Shown here: positions 44,164 to 52,204 of the stretch, piece by piece
How positions within the stretch are numbered: the stretch's first letter is position 1
Layout: the number at the start of each line of letters is the position of its first letter
NCBI RefSeq assembly: GCF_001280085.1
Contig: NZ_LGED01000013.1
Span: forward strand, 1 to 64,000
DNA from: Saccharothrix sp. NRRL B-16348
GTDB lineage: Bacteria > Actinomycetota > Actinomycetes > Mycobacteriales > Pseudonocardiaceae
Reading direction: 5' to 3'
DNA length: 64,000 nucleotides
The notes under the pieces: model-generated
What the model was told of the DNA's origin: nothing
What the model saw: only the letters and a program-made list of their open reading frames with translations
The model's database searches: none
Program-made: the position numbers and the translations under genes

Positions 44164-44628
44164 CTACCTCAGCTGCGCCACCGGCACGACGGCGGCCGCG
44201 GCGAACCCCGCGGTGGCCACGACCGTCCTGATCAGGTGGAAGCGGCGCCAGTCGTCGCGGTGCTCGGACCACGAGTCCGGGATCGACCCGACCCAGCCGT
44301 CCGCCAGCACGTTCAGCGGCACCAGGGTCGTGATCGTGAGGACGATGCCGGCGAGCGTCGCCGCCGCGGCGACGACGCCGGCGATCAGCACGACCGCGTC
44401 CTTCCTGGAGCTGAGCACCACGACCGCGCTCGACGCCAGCATCCCCACCACGAACAGCGGCGGCATGAACCGCCCGTAGTCCCGGTTCACCGCCTGCCAG
44501 TACGACACGTAGGCGTTCGGGCTCATGGCGGAGACCCCCGGGTTGAACGCGATGCCGAAGCACAACCCGGCGTACAGCCCGGTGGCGAGCAACGACAGCA
44601 CGATGGAGACCGCGTAGACCGACTTCAC
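44164..44628 (-). CDS. DUF1772 / anthrone-oxygenase-family membrane protein
   Basis: A 154-aa protein with four TM segments. The DUF1772 pattern is visible in LLATGLYAGLCFGIAFNPG, FMPPLFVVGMLAS and the C-terminal IRTVVATAGF. Members include small cofactor-free anthrone oxygenases that convert anthrones to anthraquinones. GTG at 44628 is chosen after an AGGAAGG site. Its nearness to an aromatic PKS makes anthrone oxidation attractive, but many DUF1772 proteins sit elsewhere. Confidence 0.78.
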   Translation of the reverse strand: MKSVYAVSIVLSLLATGLYAGLCFGIAFNPGVSAMSPNAYVSYWQAVNRDYGRFMPPLFVVGMLASSAVVVLSSRKDAVVLIAGVVAAAATLAGIVLTITTLVPLNVLADGWVGSIPDSWSEHRDDWRRFHLIRTVVATAGFAAAAVVPVAQLR

Positions 44629-44662
44629 CCCGGGCACCTTCCTCTCGGACCCGTCCAGTCCA

Positions 44663-45007
44663 CTACAGGACGGCGAACCCGGCGACCGCATGGATCACGG
44701 CCAGCACCGCCCCACCGCCCATCAGCCCCTTCTCCTTGCGCCAGACGCCGATGGCGACGTCGATCAACTGGATCGCGGCCGCGACGAAGAGCAACCAGGC
44801 CACGGCGGTCCCCCGCTCAAACCAGGGCAGGACCGCGGCGACGAGGCCGAGCGGCACGGCACGCGCCGCGTACATGTAGGCGTAGAACCGCTCCGCGGCC
44901 GAAGTCGTCGTGGAGCCGCTCATGGACGCGGGCTTGGCGCCCGCCGCCGCGGCGAACCCCACGCTGAGCAGCGCGGCCAGTGTGTTCAACACGAGTAGGA
45001 CGGTCAT
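44663..45007 (-). CDS. Small four-TM membrane protein
   Basis: A 114-aa protein with four hydrophobic segments (about 2-20, 45-62, 68-86, 97-114) and short loops, including ERFYAYMYAARAVPLGLVAA. No family assigned with confidence; resembles small DUF4267-like membrane proteins. First gene of the two-gene operon with the DUF1772 gene (34 bp gap), facing the MarR gene across a palindromic operator. Confidence 0.72.
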   Translation of the reverse strand: MTVLLVLNTLAALLSVGFAAAAGAKPASMSGSTTTSAAERFYAYMYAARAVPLGLVAAVLPWFERGTAVAWLLFVAAAIQLIDVAIGVWRKEKGLMGGGAVLAVIHAVAGFAVL

Positions 45008-45032
45008 AGTGTCACCCCTGAACTGTGTACTG

Positions 45033-45047
45033 ACTCAACTGTTGAGT
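45033..45047. promoter_or_regulatory. Palindromic MarR operator
   Basis: ACTCAACTGTTGAGT is a perfect 7-1-7 inverted repeat in the 57-bp gap between the marR-like gene and the divergent membrane-protein operon. Its size and symmetry suit a MarR dimer, and its central place would let one protein control both directions. Confidence 0.8.
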
Positions 45048-45064
45048 GATGCTACAGTACCGGT

Positions 45065-45517
45065 ATGGAAGCGACAACGCACCCGGAAGGACTTCTCGGA
45101 GACTCACTGGCCTTCCGGCTGACCGTGCTCGGAGCGGTCGTGCAGAAGGAGTTCGCGCAGCACCTGAAGGAGGCGGGACTGACGCCGAAGCACCTCGGCG
45201 TGCTCAACGTCGTCGACCGGGGATTGGCCCGCACCCAGGACGACGTCGCCACGCTGATGCAGGTCACGCCCGGCATGGTCGTCCGCCTGGTCGACCACCT
45301 GGAGCAGCGCGACCTGCTCACGCGCACGCGGGACCCGATCAACCGGCGGCGGCACATCCTCACCGTCACGGAGGGCGGCGCCGTGGTCCTGGCCGACGGC
45401 GCCGCCTTCGCCGCCACCGTGGACGCCCGGCTGGTCGCCACCGCCGGCCCTGCCCTGGCCGACCGGCTCGACGAGGCGCTCACCGCGCTGATGCGCCCCC
45501 TCACCGGCGACGGGTGA
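45065..45517 (+). CDS. MarR-family transcriptional regulator
   Basis: A 150-aa winged-helix regulator: recognition region TQDDVATLMQVTPGMVVRLV, wing RTRDPINRRRHILTVTEGG. Divergent from the DUF1772 operon, with a perfect palindrome in between, so it most likely represses that operon and itself. No redox Cys is seen; a phenolic or aromatic ligand is plausible given the PKS beside it. Confidence 0.92.
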   Translation: MEATTHPEGLLGDSLAFRLTVLGAVVQKEFAQHLKEAGLTPKHLGVLNVVDRGLARTQDDVATLMQVTPGMVVRLVDHLEQRDLLTRTRDPINRRRHILTVTEGGAVVLADGAAFAATVDARLVATAGPALADRLDEALTALMRPLTGDG

Positions 45518-45536
45518 CACCGTCGGTGAGGGGGCG
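45494..45536 (+). terminator. Terminator hairpin overlapping marR end
   Basis: CGCCCCCTCACCG (45494-45506) pairs perfectly with CGGTGAGGGGGCG (45524-45536); the loop contains the MarR stop codon and a smaller inner stem. A strong GC-rich intrinsic-type terminator. Confidence 0.7.
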
Positions 45537-45631
45537 GCCGGAGCCGCGACCCTCTTTCACGACAATCGACGGTCGGCAGCAATTGCCGTGCCGACCGGTT
45601 ATCGGGAATCAGCGGTCGCGGGAATGGCGCG

Positions 45632-46192
45632 TCAGACCAGTTGGGTGATGGTGATGTCGGCGGGGCCGCTGGAACTGGTGACGCCTTCCGGCGTGAGGCA
45701 CTGCTGCGGCGTGGTGTTGAGCACGACCGCGTTCATGACGACCGCGGCTCCCTCGAACCGGCCGGCGGTCACCCTGCCCTGGTACACGACGACGGTCTCG
45801 TTGGCCGGACGCAGCACCACCACTCCGGCCGCGGCCACGGTGGTGGTCTCGCCGGTGTTCCAGGTGATGGTCACCATGATGGACACGCTCCCGGCCAGGC
45901 AGGAGATCAGCCCGGTCACCACGATCCGGTACCCACCGGACGTGATCGCCGGCGTCCCGGTGGACAGGCACGGGCCGTAGTCCGCGCGGGAGGTGATCGT
46001 GACGGGCCTGATCTGCGCGGTCACGCCGGGCTGGTAGGTGTTGGCCCCGCTGCCCACGCACGACAGCAGCTCCGCGGCCTGGGCCGCGGGTGCGGTGGCC
46101 ACCAGCCCGGCCGCGACCGTCGCGGCGACGACGACACCCGCGACGGATCGCCGCAGACCCGATAACGAATTCCTGATCCCACTCGTACCCAT
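45632..46192 (-). CDS. Secreted beta-rich protein of unknown function
   Basis: A 186-aa protein. Strong start: GGAGG 8 nt before ATG 46192. Signal peptide of about 40 residues (RRSVAGVVVAATVAAGLVAT ending AQA). The mature part is Val/Thr-rich beta pattern with four Cys (LLSCVGSG, GPCLSTG, ISCLAG, QQCLTPEG) able to form two disulphides. No family recognised. Confidence 0.72.
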   Translation of the reverse strand: MGTSGIRNSLSGLRRSVAGVVVAATVAAGLVATAPAAQAAELLSCVGSGANTYQPGVTAQIRPVTITSRADYGPCLSTGTPAITSGGYRIVVTGLISCLAGSVSIMVTITWNTGETTTVAAAGVVVLRPANETVVVYQGRVTAGRFEGAAVVMNAVVLNTTPQQCLTPEGVTSSSGPADITITQLV

Positions 46193-46332
46193 CGAGGCGC
46201 CTCCGCGAATTCGGAACGGGCAAATGAATCGCCACTGTAACTCCGGGTCGACGCGCCGAAAAGGTGAAATGTCACGACACTTTCCGTGGGTGTCACGGGC
46301 GATGAAGCCGCAGATTTCGGACAGCGGGAACG

Positions 46333-46370
46333 CCGATGCCCGGCCGGTTCCTCACCCGGCCGGGCATCGG
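46333..46370. terminator. 15-bp-stem terminator after the GH operon
   Basis: CCGATGCCCGGCCGG (46333-46347) is perfectly complementary to CCGGCCGGGCATCGG (46356-46370) with an 8-nt loop. It lies 15 bp beyond the stop of the glycoside hydrolase at 46386, ending the galactoside operon. Confidence 0.82.
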
Positions 46371-46385
46371 TGGATCAGCGCGTGG

Positions 46386-48992
46386 TCAGTGCCGAGCGGT
46401 GACCGAGTTCGCCGCGACGAGCGGGGCGAGTTGGAGCCAGTCGACGTTGGGACCCCAGCCGGTGGCGTTGCCGAGCGTCAGCGCGCCGGCCGCGGTGGTC
46501 AGGTCGAGCGGTGAGGTTTCCGGCCAGAACCCGTCCCAGGTGTAGTTGTGGCGGTACGGCGCGCGGGTCGTGCCGCCACCGGCCTCGGCGGTGTCGAGGA
46601 ACCTGGTGACCGCGTCGGTGTTGTACGGGTGGCCGGTGTTCTTCTCGGCCTGCGCGTAGGCCACGGTCAGGTTGTACTGGCCGGCCTTGCGGAGCACGTC
46701 CGGCCGGGGCACGGTCAGGGTGCCGCCCTTGCCGAGCTGGCCGACGTAGGAGCCGCCGGACGCCCACGTGCCCGGCGTCGTCGCCGCTCCCCCGCCGAGC
46801 TGCCCGGACTCGGCCTCGACGCGGACCGCGCGCCGGTCGGCGGCGGTGTCGCGGACCTGGGTGAGCGTGCCCAGGACCAGCGGGGTGCGGCCCTCGTTGG
46901 AGAGCACGACCTCGGTGACGCCCGCCTTGAGGTGCGCGGTCGTAGTGCCCGTCCACGCGCCGGCCCGGTCGGCGGTCAGGTCGCCGCCGGTGACGCGGCG
47001 GTCGGACAGGGTCAGGCCCAGCTTGCTGTGGCCGGCGCCGAACCACGTGGTGGACAGCGCGTAGTAGCCGTCCTCCGCGGCCGAGACGTAGGTGGTCACG
47101 GTGTCGCCCGCGCCCAGGACGACGGCGTTGGGCACGAGCGCCCGCAGTGCCCGGATCCCGCGGTCCACCGAGCCGCCGGTGCGGCGCGAGTCGGTCAGCT
47201 GGTAGGTGCTCGTCTCCGGGCCGGTGATCTCGGTGAGGTCGATGCGGTCGAGCGCGATGTCGCCCGGCCGGCCGAGGAAGCCCGTCGGGTCGCTGGTGCG
47301 CAGGGAGAGGCGGTGGCGGCCGGCGGTGAGCTGGACCGGCGTGTCGAGCCTGCCGCGGTACTGCCAGTTCAGCGTGGCGGGGAAGGTGAGGGTGGAGTGG
47401 TGAGCGTCGTCGACGTAGAGCCCCTGCCTGCCGACGAACCCGCCGGTGCCGTACAGCACGCCGAGCCGGTAGGCCCCGGTGCGCGGCACGTCGACGTCGA
47501 CGGTGACGCGGGAGCCGGCGTTGTTCATGTAGCCGATGTCCTTGCCGCCGGACGTGGTGTACCGCCAGCCCGACGGGTCGGACTGGTCGACGACCCTGGC
47601 GTTCTCCACCAGGCCGGACTCGGCTTCGTAGCCGGCCGTCCACGGCGCGTTCGCGACCGGGGCGGCGGCGAGGCCGGCCGGGGTCACGATCACCTGGTAG
47701 GCGGCCAGCGGGTCGCCGCCGGGCACCTTGACGGTGATCTTGCCGTCGGAGACCCGGACGCGCGAGGCGGCCACCACCGGGGGCTGCCCGGCGTCGCCTT
47801 CGTAGCCGGACCAGGTGGTCTTGGCCACGCGCACGTCCACGTGCCCGCCGAAGGTCTTGCGGTCCAGGCCGGTGACGGCGACGTCGACCGCGTTGGCGGT
47901 GCCGCCGAGCAGGACGGTGGCCTTGGCGTCGGCGCGGTCGAGCGTGGCCAGGCCCTGGAGGGTGTCACGGGTGCTGGGCTTGGGCGGGGTGACGCGGACG
48001 GTGTCGCCGGACAGGTCGGCGTACCACTTGGTCAGCCACCAGCCGCCGTTGGCGCGGGACGTGCGCACGGCGTGGTCGCTCAGGTTGCCGGCGAGCGTCC
48101 AGTACGCCATCTGCCCTTCGACCTTGGTGTCCTCCAGCATGGTGAGCCACTGGATCATCTGGCCGGGCACGGAGGTGTCGCGGCGGTTGGCGTACTCGGT
48201 GATGTTGATCGGGAGTGGACCGATGCCCAGGGACTTCTCGATGGCGCGGTAGTCCTCGTGGTGGGCCCGGTAGTGGTTCAGCGAGTCCGGGCTCAGCTCG
48301 TGCCAGGTGATGATGTCGGGCAGGACGTCGTTCGCCTTGGCGTAGGTGAGGAAGTCGCGCAACCGGCCCGGGTTGTAGGAGGCCTCGCCCGGTCCGTCGA
48401 TGCGCGCGTCGGGCAGCACGGACTTGACGGTCCGGTAGACCTTGGTCCAGTCGGCGAGGAACTTGTCCTTCTTGGTGGCCCAGTCGCCGTACCAGATCCA
48501 GTCGGGCTCGTTGAAGATCGTCCAGACGAACCGGTCGCGGTCCGGCCGTGCGGCGACCTTCTCCAACTGCGGCCGCAGCCGGGCGAGGTAGTCGTCGATG
48601 CCCAGGTCCTGGTAGGGCCAGGCGCTGTAGATGTCCTGCGAGTTGATGTAGACGTCGGCGCCGCCGGAGGCGAAGAGGTCGTCGGCGACCACGAGCGCGT
48701 CGCCGTTGGGGTGCTGCTCGCCGTCCGGCGGCTTCTGGGCGACGCTGCACGGCTTCATGCCGGCGATCAGGTCGTGGGCGGGCACGCCGGGGTCGCCCAG
48801 GCCGTAGAGGATGCCGGTGGCGCAGCCGCGGAACGCCCCGGTGGAGGCGGCGAGGTCCACGCTCAGGGTCTCGGCGGCGGCGGGTTCGGGTTGGGCGGAG
48901 GCGGCCGGGGCCGCCGGTGACAGGGTCGCCACCAGCAGCGCGGCGGCTACCGCGCCAACGGGGATTCGGGATCTTGCCGGTCGGTGTCGCAT
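46386..48992 (-). CDS. Secreted clan-A glycoside hydrolase (GH39-like) with carbohydrate-binding modules
   Basis: An 868-aa secreted enzyme. Signal peptide to about residue 33. A TIM barrel (about 45-380) has the acid/base Glu162 in WTIFNEPDWIW and the nucleophile Glu266 in PINITEYANR, the clan-A arrangement; closest in style to GH39. Two beta-sandwich modules of the CBM6/CBM35 kind follow: one starting AGYEAESGLVENARVVDQS, the other VRVEAESGQLGGGAATTPG. Substrate unknown. It is the last gene of the alpha-galactosidase/ABC operon, 36 bp after the binding protein gene. Confidence 0.82.
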   Translation of the reverse strand: MRHRPARSRIPVGAVAAALLVATLSPAAPAASAQPEPAAAETLSVDLAASTGAFRGCATGILYGLGDPGVPAHDLIAGMKPCSVAQKPPDGEQHPNGDALVVADDLFASGGADVYINSQDIYSAWPYQDLGIDDYLARLRPQLEKVAARPDRDRFVWTIFNEPDWIWYGDWATKKDKFLADWTKVYRTVKSVLPDARIDGPGEASYNPGRLRDFLTYAKANDVLPDIITWHELSPDSLNHYRAHHEDYRAIEKSLGIGPLPINITEYANRRDTSVPGQMIQWLTMLEDTKVEGQMAYWTLAGNLSDHAVRTSRANGGWWLTKWYADLSGDTVRVTPPKPSTRDTLQGLATLDRADAKATVLLGGTANAVDVAVTGLDRKTFGGHVDVRVAKTTWSGYEGDAGQPPVVAASRVRVSDGKITVKVPGGDPLAAYQVIVTPAGLAAAPVANAPWTAGYEAESGLVENARVVDQSDPSGWRYTTSGGKDIGYMNNAGSRVTVDVDVPRTGAYRLGVLYGTGGFVGRQGLYVDDAHHSTLTFPATLNWQYRGRLDTPVQLTAGRHRLSLRTSDPTGFLGRPGDIALDRIDLTEITGPETSTYQLTDSRRTGGSVDRGIRALRALVPNAVVLGAGDTVTTYVSAAEDGYYALSTTWFGAGHSKLGLTLSDRRVTGGDLTADRAGAWTGTTTAHLKAGVTEVVLSNEGRTPLVLGTLTQVRDTAADRRAVRVEAESGQLGGGAATTPGTWASGGSYVGQLGKGGTLTVPRPDVLRKAGQYNLTVAYAQAEKNTGHPYNTDAVTRFLDTAEAGGGTTRAPYRHNYTWDGFWPETSPLDLTTAAGALTLGNATGWGPNVDWLQLAPLVAANSVTARH

Positions 48993-49028
48993 CGTTGCTC
49001 CACAGGGTTTACCGGGGGGTGGGGTCGG

Positions 49029-50375
49029 TTACCGGAACAGGGCGTTGACCTGCTCGTTGGCCTGGGTCAACGAGCCGGGGTCGGCTTGGGAGGTCAGCAC
49101 GGCGTCGATGGCGGGCCCCATGACGGCGGCGATCTCCGGCGCGTGGTCGGTGATCGGGAACAGGTGGGTGGCGCCTTCGTCGAGGGGCTGGGTGAAGGCG
49201 GTGATGTCCACGCCCTTGGCGGCGAACGTCTTCTCGGCCACGGCGAGGGCCTCGGGCAGGGCCGGGAACACCACGGCCTTCTCGCCCACCGCCTTCTGGC
49301 ACTCGGCGGAGGCGAGGTGCTTGACCCACTTCCAAGCGCCCTCGCGGTTGTCGGTGCCGGTGTAGATGGAGTCGGCGAGGCCGTTGAAGATGGTGGCGCG
49401 CTTGCCGGACGGGCCGGTCGGGGTGGGCGCCACGCCGACCTCGACGCCGTCGTAGCCGAAGTAGCTGTTGATCATCCACGAGCCGTTGGTGCTCAGCGCG
49501 TACTTGCCCGCGCCGAACCCGTCGTTGACGCTGGTGCCGGAGCGGGCGGTGGCCAGGCTGGGCAGGTAGCCCTTGTCGATCAGGCCGCGGAACCAGCCCA
49601 TGGTCTGCTGGAAGCGCGGGTCGTCGTAGTTGAAGTGACCGCCCCACGGGTTCTTGTCGGTGTACGTCCAGCCGGTGCTCAGCGCGTACATGCTCCACAT
49701 CTGCTGGCCGACCCCGGCGCCGTTGTTCTCGTCCAGGCCCAGGCCGTGCACGGCGACCTTGGACTTGTCGAAACCGGGCTGGTCGCCGCGCACGCCGTTG
49801 GCGTCGACGGTGAGCCGGGCGATGAGCTTCTCGTAGGTGCCGCCGTCCTGGGGGTTCCAGGTGAGGTTCGCCAGCTCGGACTCGGCGACGCCCGCGTCGG
49901 CGAGCATCTTCTTGTTGTAGAACAGCGCGACGGTGTCGAAGTCCTTGGGCAGGCCGTAGCGCTTGCCGTCCTGGGTGACCCACAGGTCGGCCAGGCCCTC
50001 CGGGTAGACGTCGGTGGGCACGCCGTCGCGGGAGACGAACTCGTCGAGCGGCAGCAGCTGGTTCTTGGCCGCGTAGGTCGGGAAGTAGTTGAGGTGGTCG
50101 GTGAACACGTCCGGTGCGGTGCCCGCCACGAGGTCGGTGGTCAGCTTGTTCCAGTAGTCGGCCCACCCGAACTGCTCGATCTTCACGGTGGTGCCCGGGT
50201 TGGCCTGCTGGAACGACGTGGCGCACGCCTGGTAGGCGGGCAGCTGGTTGGCGTCCCACAGCCAGTAGGTGATCTCGTCGGAGCCGCTGCCGCCGCCCGG
50301 CGCGCCCGCGCAGCCGGCGAGCGCCAACGAGACGGCGGCGGCCAGGGCGGCCGGCTTGGACAACTTGTTGTGCAC
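49029..50375 (-). CDS. Sugar ABC transporter substrate-binding lipoprotein
   Basis: A 448-aa binding protein of the CUT1 type. Lipobox LALAGC with Cys22; then a spacer and a bilobal fold (DEITYWLWDANQLPAYQACA, GKYALSTNGSWMINSYFGYDG). It delivers oligosaccharide to the two permeases encoded just upstream. Order in the operon (permeases before binding protein) is unusual but coherent. Confidence 0.92.
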   Translation of the reverse strand: MHNKLSKPAALAAAVSLALAGCAGAPGGGSGSDEITYWLWDANQLPAYQACATSFQQANPGTTVKIEQFGWADYWNKLTTDLVAGTAPDVFTDHLNYFPTYAAKNQLLPLDEFVSRDGVPTDVYPEGLADLWVTQDGKRYGLPKDFDTVALFYNKKMLADAGVAESELANLTWNPQDGGTYEKLIARLTVDANGVRGDQPGFDKSKVAVHGLGLDENNGAGVGQQMWSMYALSTGWTYTDKNPWGGHFNYDDPRFQQTMGWFRGLIDKGYLPSLATARSGTSVNDGFGAGKYALSTNGSWMINSYFGYDGVEVGVAPTPTGPSGKRATIFNGLADSIYTGTDNREGAWKWVKHLASAECQKAVGEKAVVFPALPEALAVAEKTFAAKGVDITAFTQPLDEGATHLFPITDHAPEIAAVMGPAIDAVLTSQADPGSLTQANEQVNALFR

Positions 50376-50411
50376 GGTGAAAACTCCTTTGTCCCACCCG
50401 TGTCCGGACGG

Positions 50412-51302
50412 CTACTTGATGCCGGAGAACTGGATGGAGTCGACGATCCGGCGCCCGAAGGCGGCGAACAGCGCGATGATCGGCAGCGCCGCGAGCAGGG
50501 TGGCGGCCATGAGACCGGCCCAGTCGGGACTGCCCTGCGGGGTCTGGGAGCGGAACACGCCCAGCGCCACCGTGAGGACGCGCACGCCCTCACCCTGGCC
50601 GACCAGCAGCGGCCAGAAGTACTCGTTCCACGCGGTGACGTAGGCCAGCAGCGCCAGCGTCGCCAACGGTGCCCGGCTCATCGGCAGGACGATCCGGAAG
50701 AAGATCCTCGGGTGCCCGGCGCCGTCGATGCGCGCCGCCTCCTCGACCTCACGGCTGATGCCCAGCATGAACTGGCGCATGAAGAACACCGCGAACGGCG
50801 TCATGAAGAAGAACGGCAGCACGATCGCCGCGTAGGTGTTGAGCAGCTTGAGGTCGCGCATCAGCACGAAGTTGGGCAGCGCGGTGAAGATCGGCGGGAT
50901 CATCAGCGCGGTGAGGAAGACGAAGAACACCGCGTCGCGCCCCGGCCACCGCAGCCGCGCGAACGCGTAGGCGGCCATCGAGCTGAACAGCACCTGCCCG
51001 GCGGTGATGATCGTCGAGGTGAGCACCGAGTTCAGCAGGAAGCGCCCGAAGTCGATCGACGCGCCGGAGCCGCCCTGGGCGCGGGCCTCCTCCAGCGACG
51101 CCAACCCGAGCACGCGCTCGAACGCGCCCAGCGTGAACCCGGCCGGCAGCAACGAGTCGGCGTTGGCCGCCAGCGCCCGGTTGTCGGACAAGGAGACGCG
51201 CAGCATCCAGTAGAACGGGAACAGCGTGACCAGCACCAGCAGCGCCAGCACCGCCCACCCCAGCGCACGTCGCCACCGGGGGCCGATCGTGGTCGTGGTC
51301 AT
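50412..51302 (-). CDS. Sugar ABC transporter permease (MalG-like)
   Basis: A 296-aa permease with six TM segments. The EAA loop that docks the ATPase is EEAARIDGAGHPRIFFRIVLP minus its last residue, in standard place. ATG at 51302. It pairs with the MalF-like permease 11 bp upstream. No ATPase gene is in the operon; a shared MsiK-type ATPase elsewhere is expected. Confidence 0.93.
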   Translation of the reverse strand: MTTTTIGPRWRRALGWAVLALLVLVTLFPFYWMLRVSLSDNRALAANADSLLPAGFTLGAFERVLGLASLEEARAQGGSGASIDFGRFLLNSVLTSTIITAGQVLFSSMAAYAFARLRWPGRDAVFFVFLTALMIPPIFTALPNFVLMRDLKLLNTYAAIVLPFFFMTPFAVFFMRQFMLGISREVEEAARIDGAGHPRIFFRIVLPMSRAPLATLALLAYVTAWNEYFWPLLVGQGEGVRVLTVALGVFRSQTPQGSPDWAGLMAATLLAALPIIALFAAFGRRIVDSIQFSGIK

Positions 51303-51313
51303 CACCGGCTCCT

Positions 51314-52204
51314 TCAGTCCAGGTCCGAGGTGCCCGCGCGCAGCAGGCGCAGCTGCGCCACCGCCAGACCCGCGAGGATCAGGAACAACACGACCGACAA
51401 CGCGGCCGCGTAGCCGAAGTCGAACTGCTGGAACGCCTTCTCGTAGATGTAGAAGTAGATGACGCGGGTGGCGTCGACCGGGCCGCCGCGCGTGGTGACC
51501 GCGACGGTGTCGAAGATCTGGAACGACCCGATCACGGTCAGCACCAGCACCATCGCCAGCACGGGCCGCAGCAGCGGCAGCGTGACGCTGCGGAAGACCC
51601 GCCACTCCGACGCGCCGTCGATCGCCGCGGCCTCGTACACCGACCTCGGGATGGCCTGGAGCCCGGCGAAGATCAGCAGCGCCGTGTAGCCCATGTGCCG
51701 CCACACGTTGACCAGGGCGATGGTCGGGATGGCCGTGGAGGTCTCGCCGAAGAACGCCACCGGGTCGATGCCGACCGACGACAGCAGCGCGTTCACGATG
51801 CCCAGCTGGGCGTCGAGCATGTTGTACCAGACCAGGGCCACCACGACGTTGGCGATCAGGTAGGGCAGCAACAGCAGGCCCCTGACCAACGACGACTTGG
51901 TCAACCGGTGCATCAGGACCGCGATGAGCAGCGCCACGACGGTCTGCACGCCGATGTTGACCACGACGTACTCGACGGTGACCAGCAGCGCGTTGCCGAA
52001 CCTGGCGTCGCCGAGCGCGTCGCGGTAGTTCTGCGCGCCCACCCAGTTCGGCGCGGCCAGCAGGCTGTAGTCGGTGAAGCTCAGGTAGAACGTCTGCAGC
52101 GCCGGCCAGGCGTAGAACAGCACGAACCCGAACCCGGCGGGCAGCAGGAACAGCAGGGCCACCCGCAGGTCGCTGCGGCGTCTGGCCGGGTGGGCGGCGG
52201 TCAT
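51314..52204 (-). CDS. Sugar ABC transporter permease (MalF-like)
   Basis: A 296-aa permease with six TM segments; N-terminal TM in LRVALLFLLPAGFGFVLFYA and EAA loop YEAAAIDGASEWRVFRSVTL. ATG at 52204 overlaps the alpha-galactosidase stop by 4 bp (ATGA), so the enzyme and transporter are translationally coupled. Confidence 0.93.
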   Translation of the reverse strand: MTAAHPARRRSDLRVALLFLLPAGFGFVLFYAWPALQTFYLSFTDYSLLAAPNWVGAQNYRDALGDARFGNALLVTVEYVVVNIGVQTVVALLIAVLMHRLTKSSLVRGLLLLPYLIANVVVALVWYNMLDAQLGIVNALLSSVGIDPVAFFGETSTAIPTIALVNVWRHMGYTALLIFAGLQAIPRSVYEAAAIDGASEWRVFRSVTLPLLRPVLAMVLVLTVIGSFQIFDTVAVTTRGGPVDATRVIYFYIYEKAFQQFDFGYAAALSVVLFLILAGLAVAQLRLLRAGTSDLD

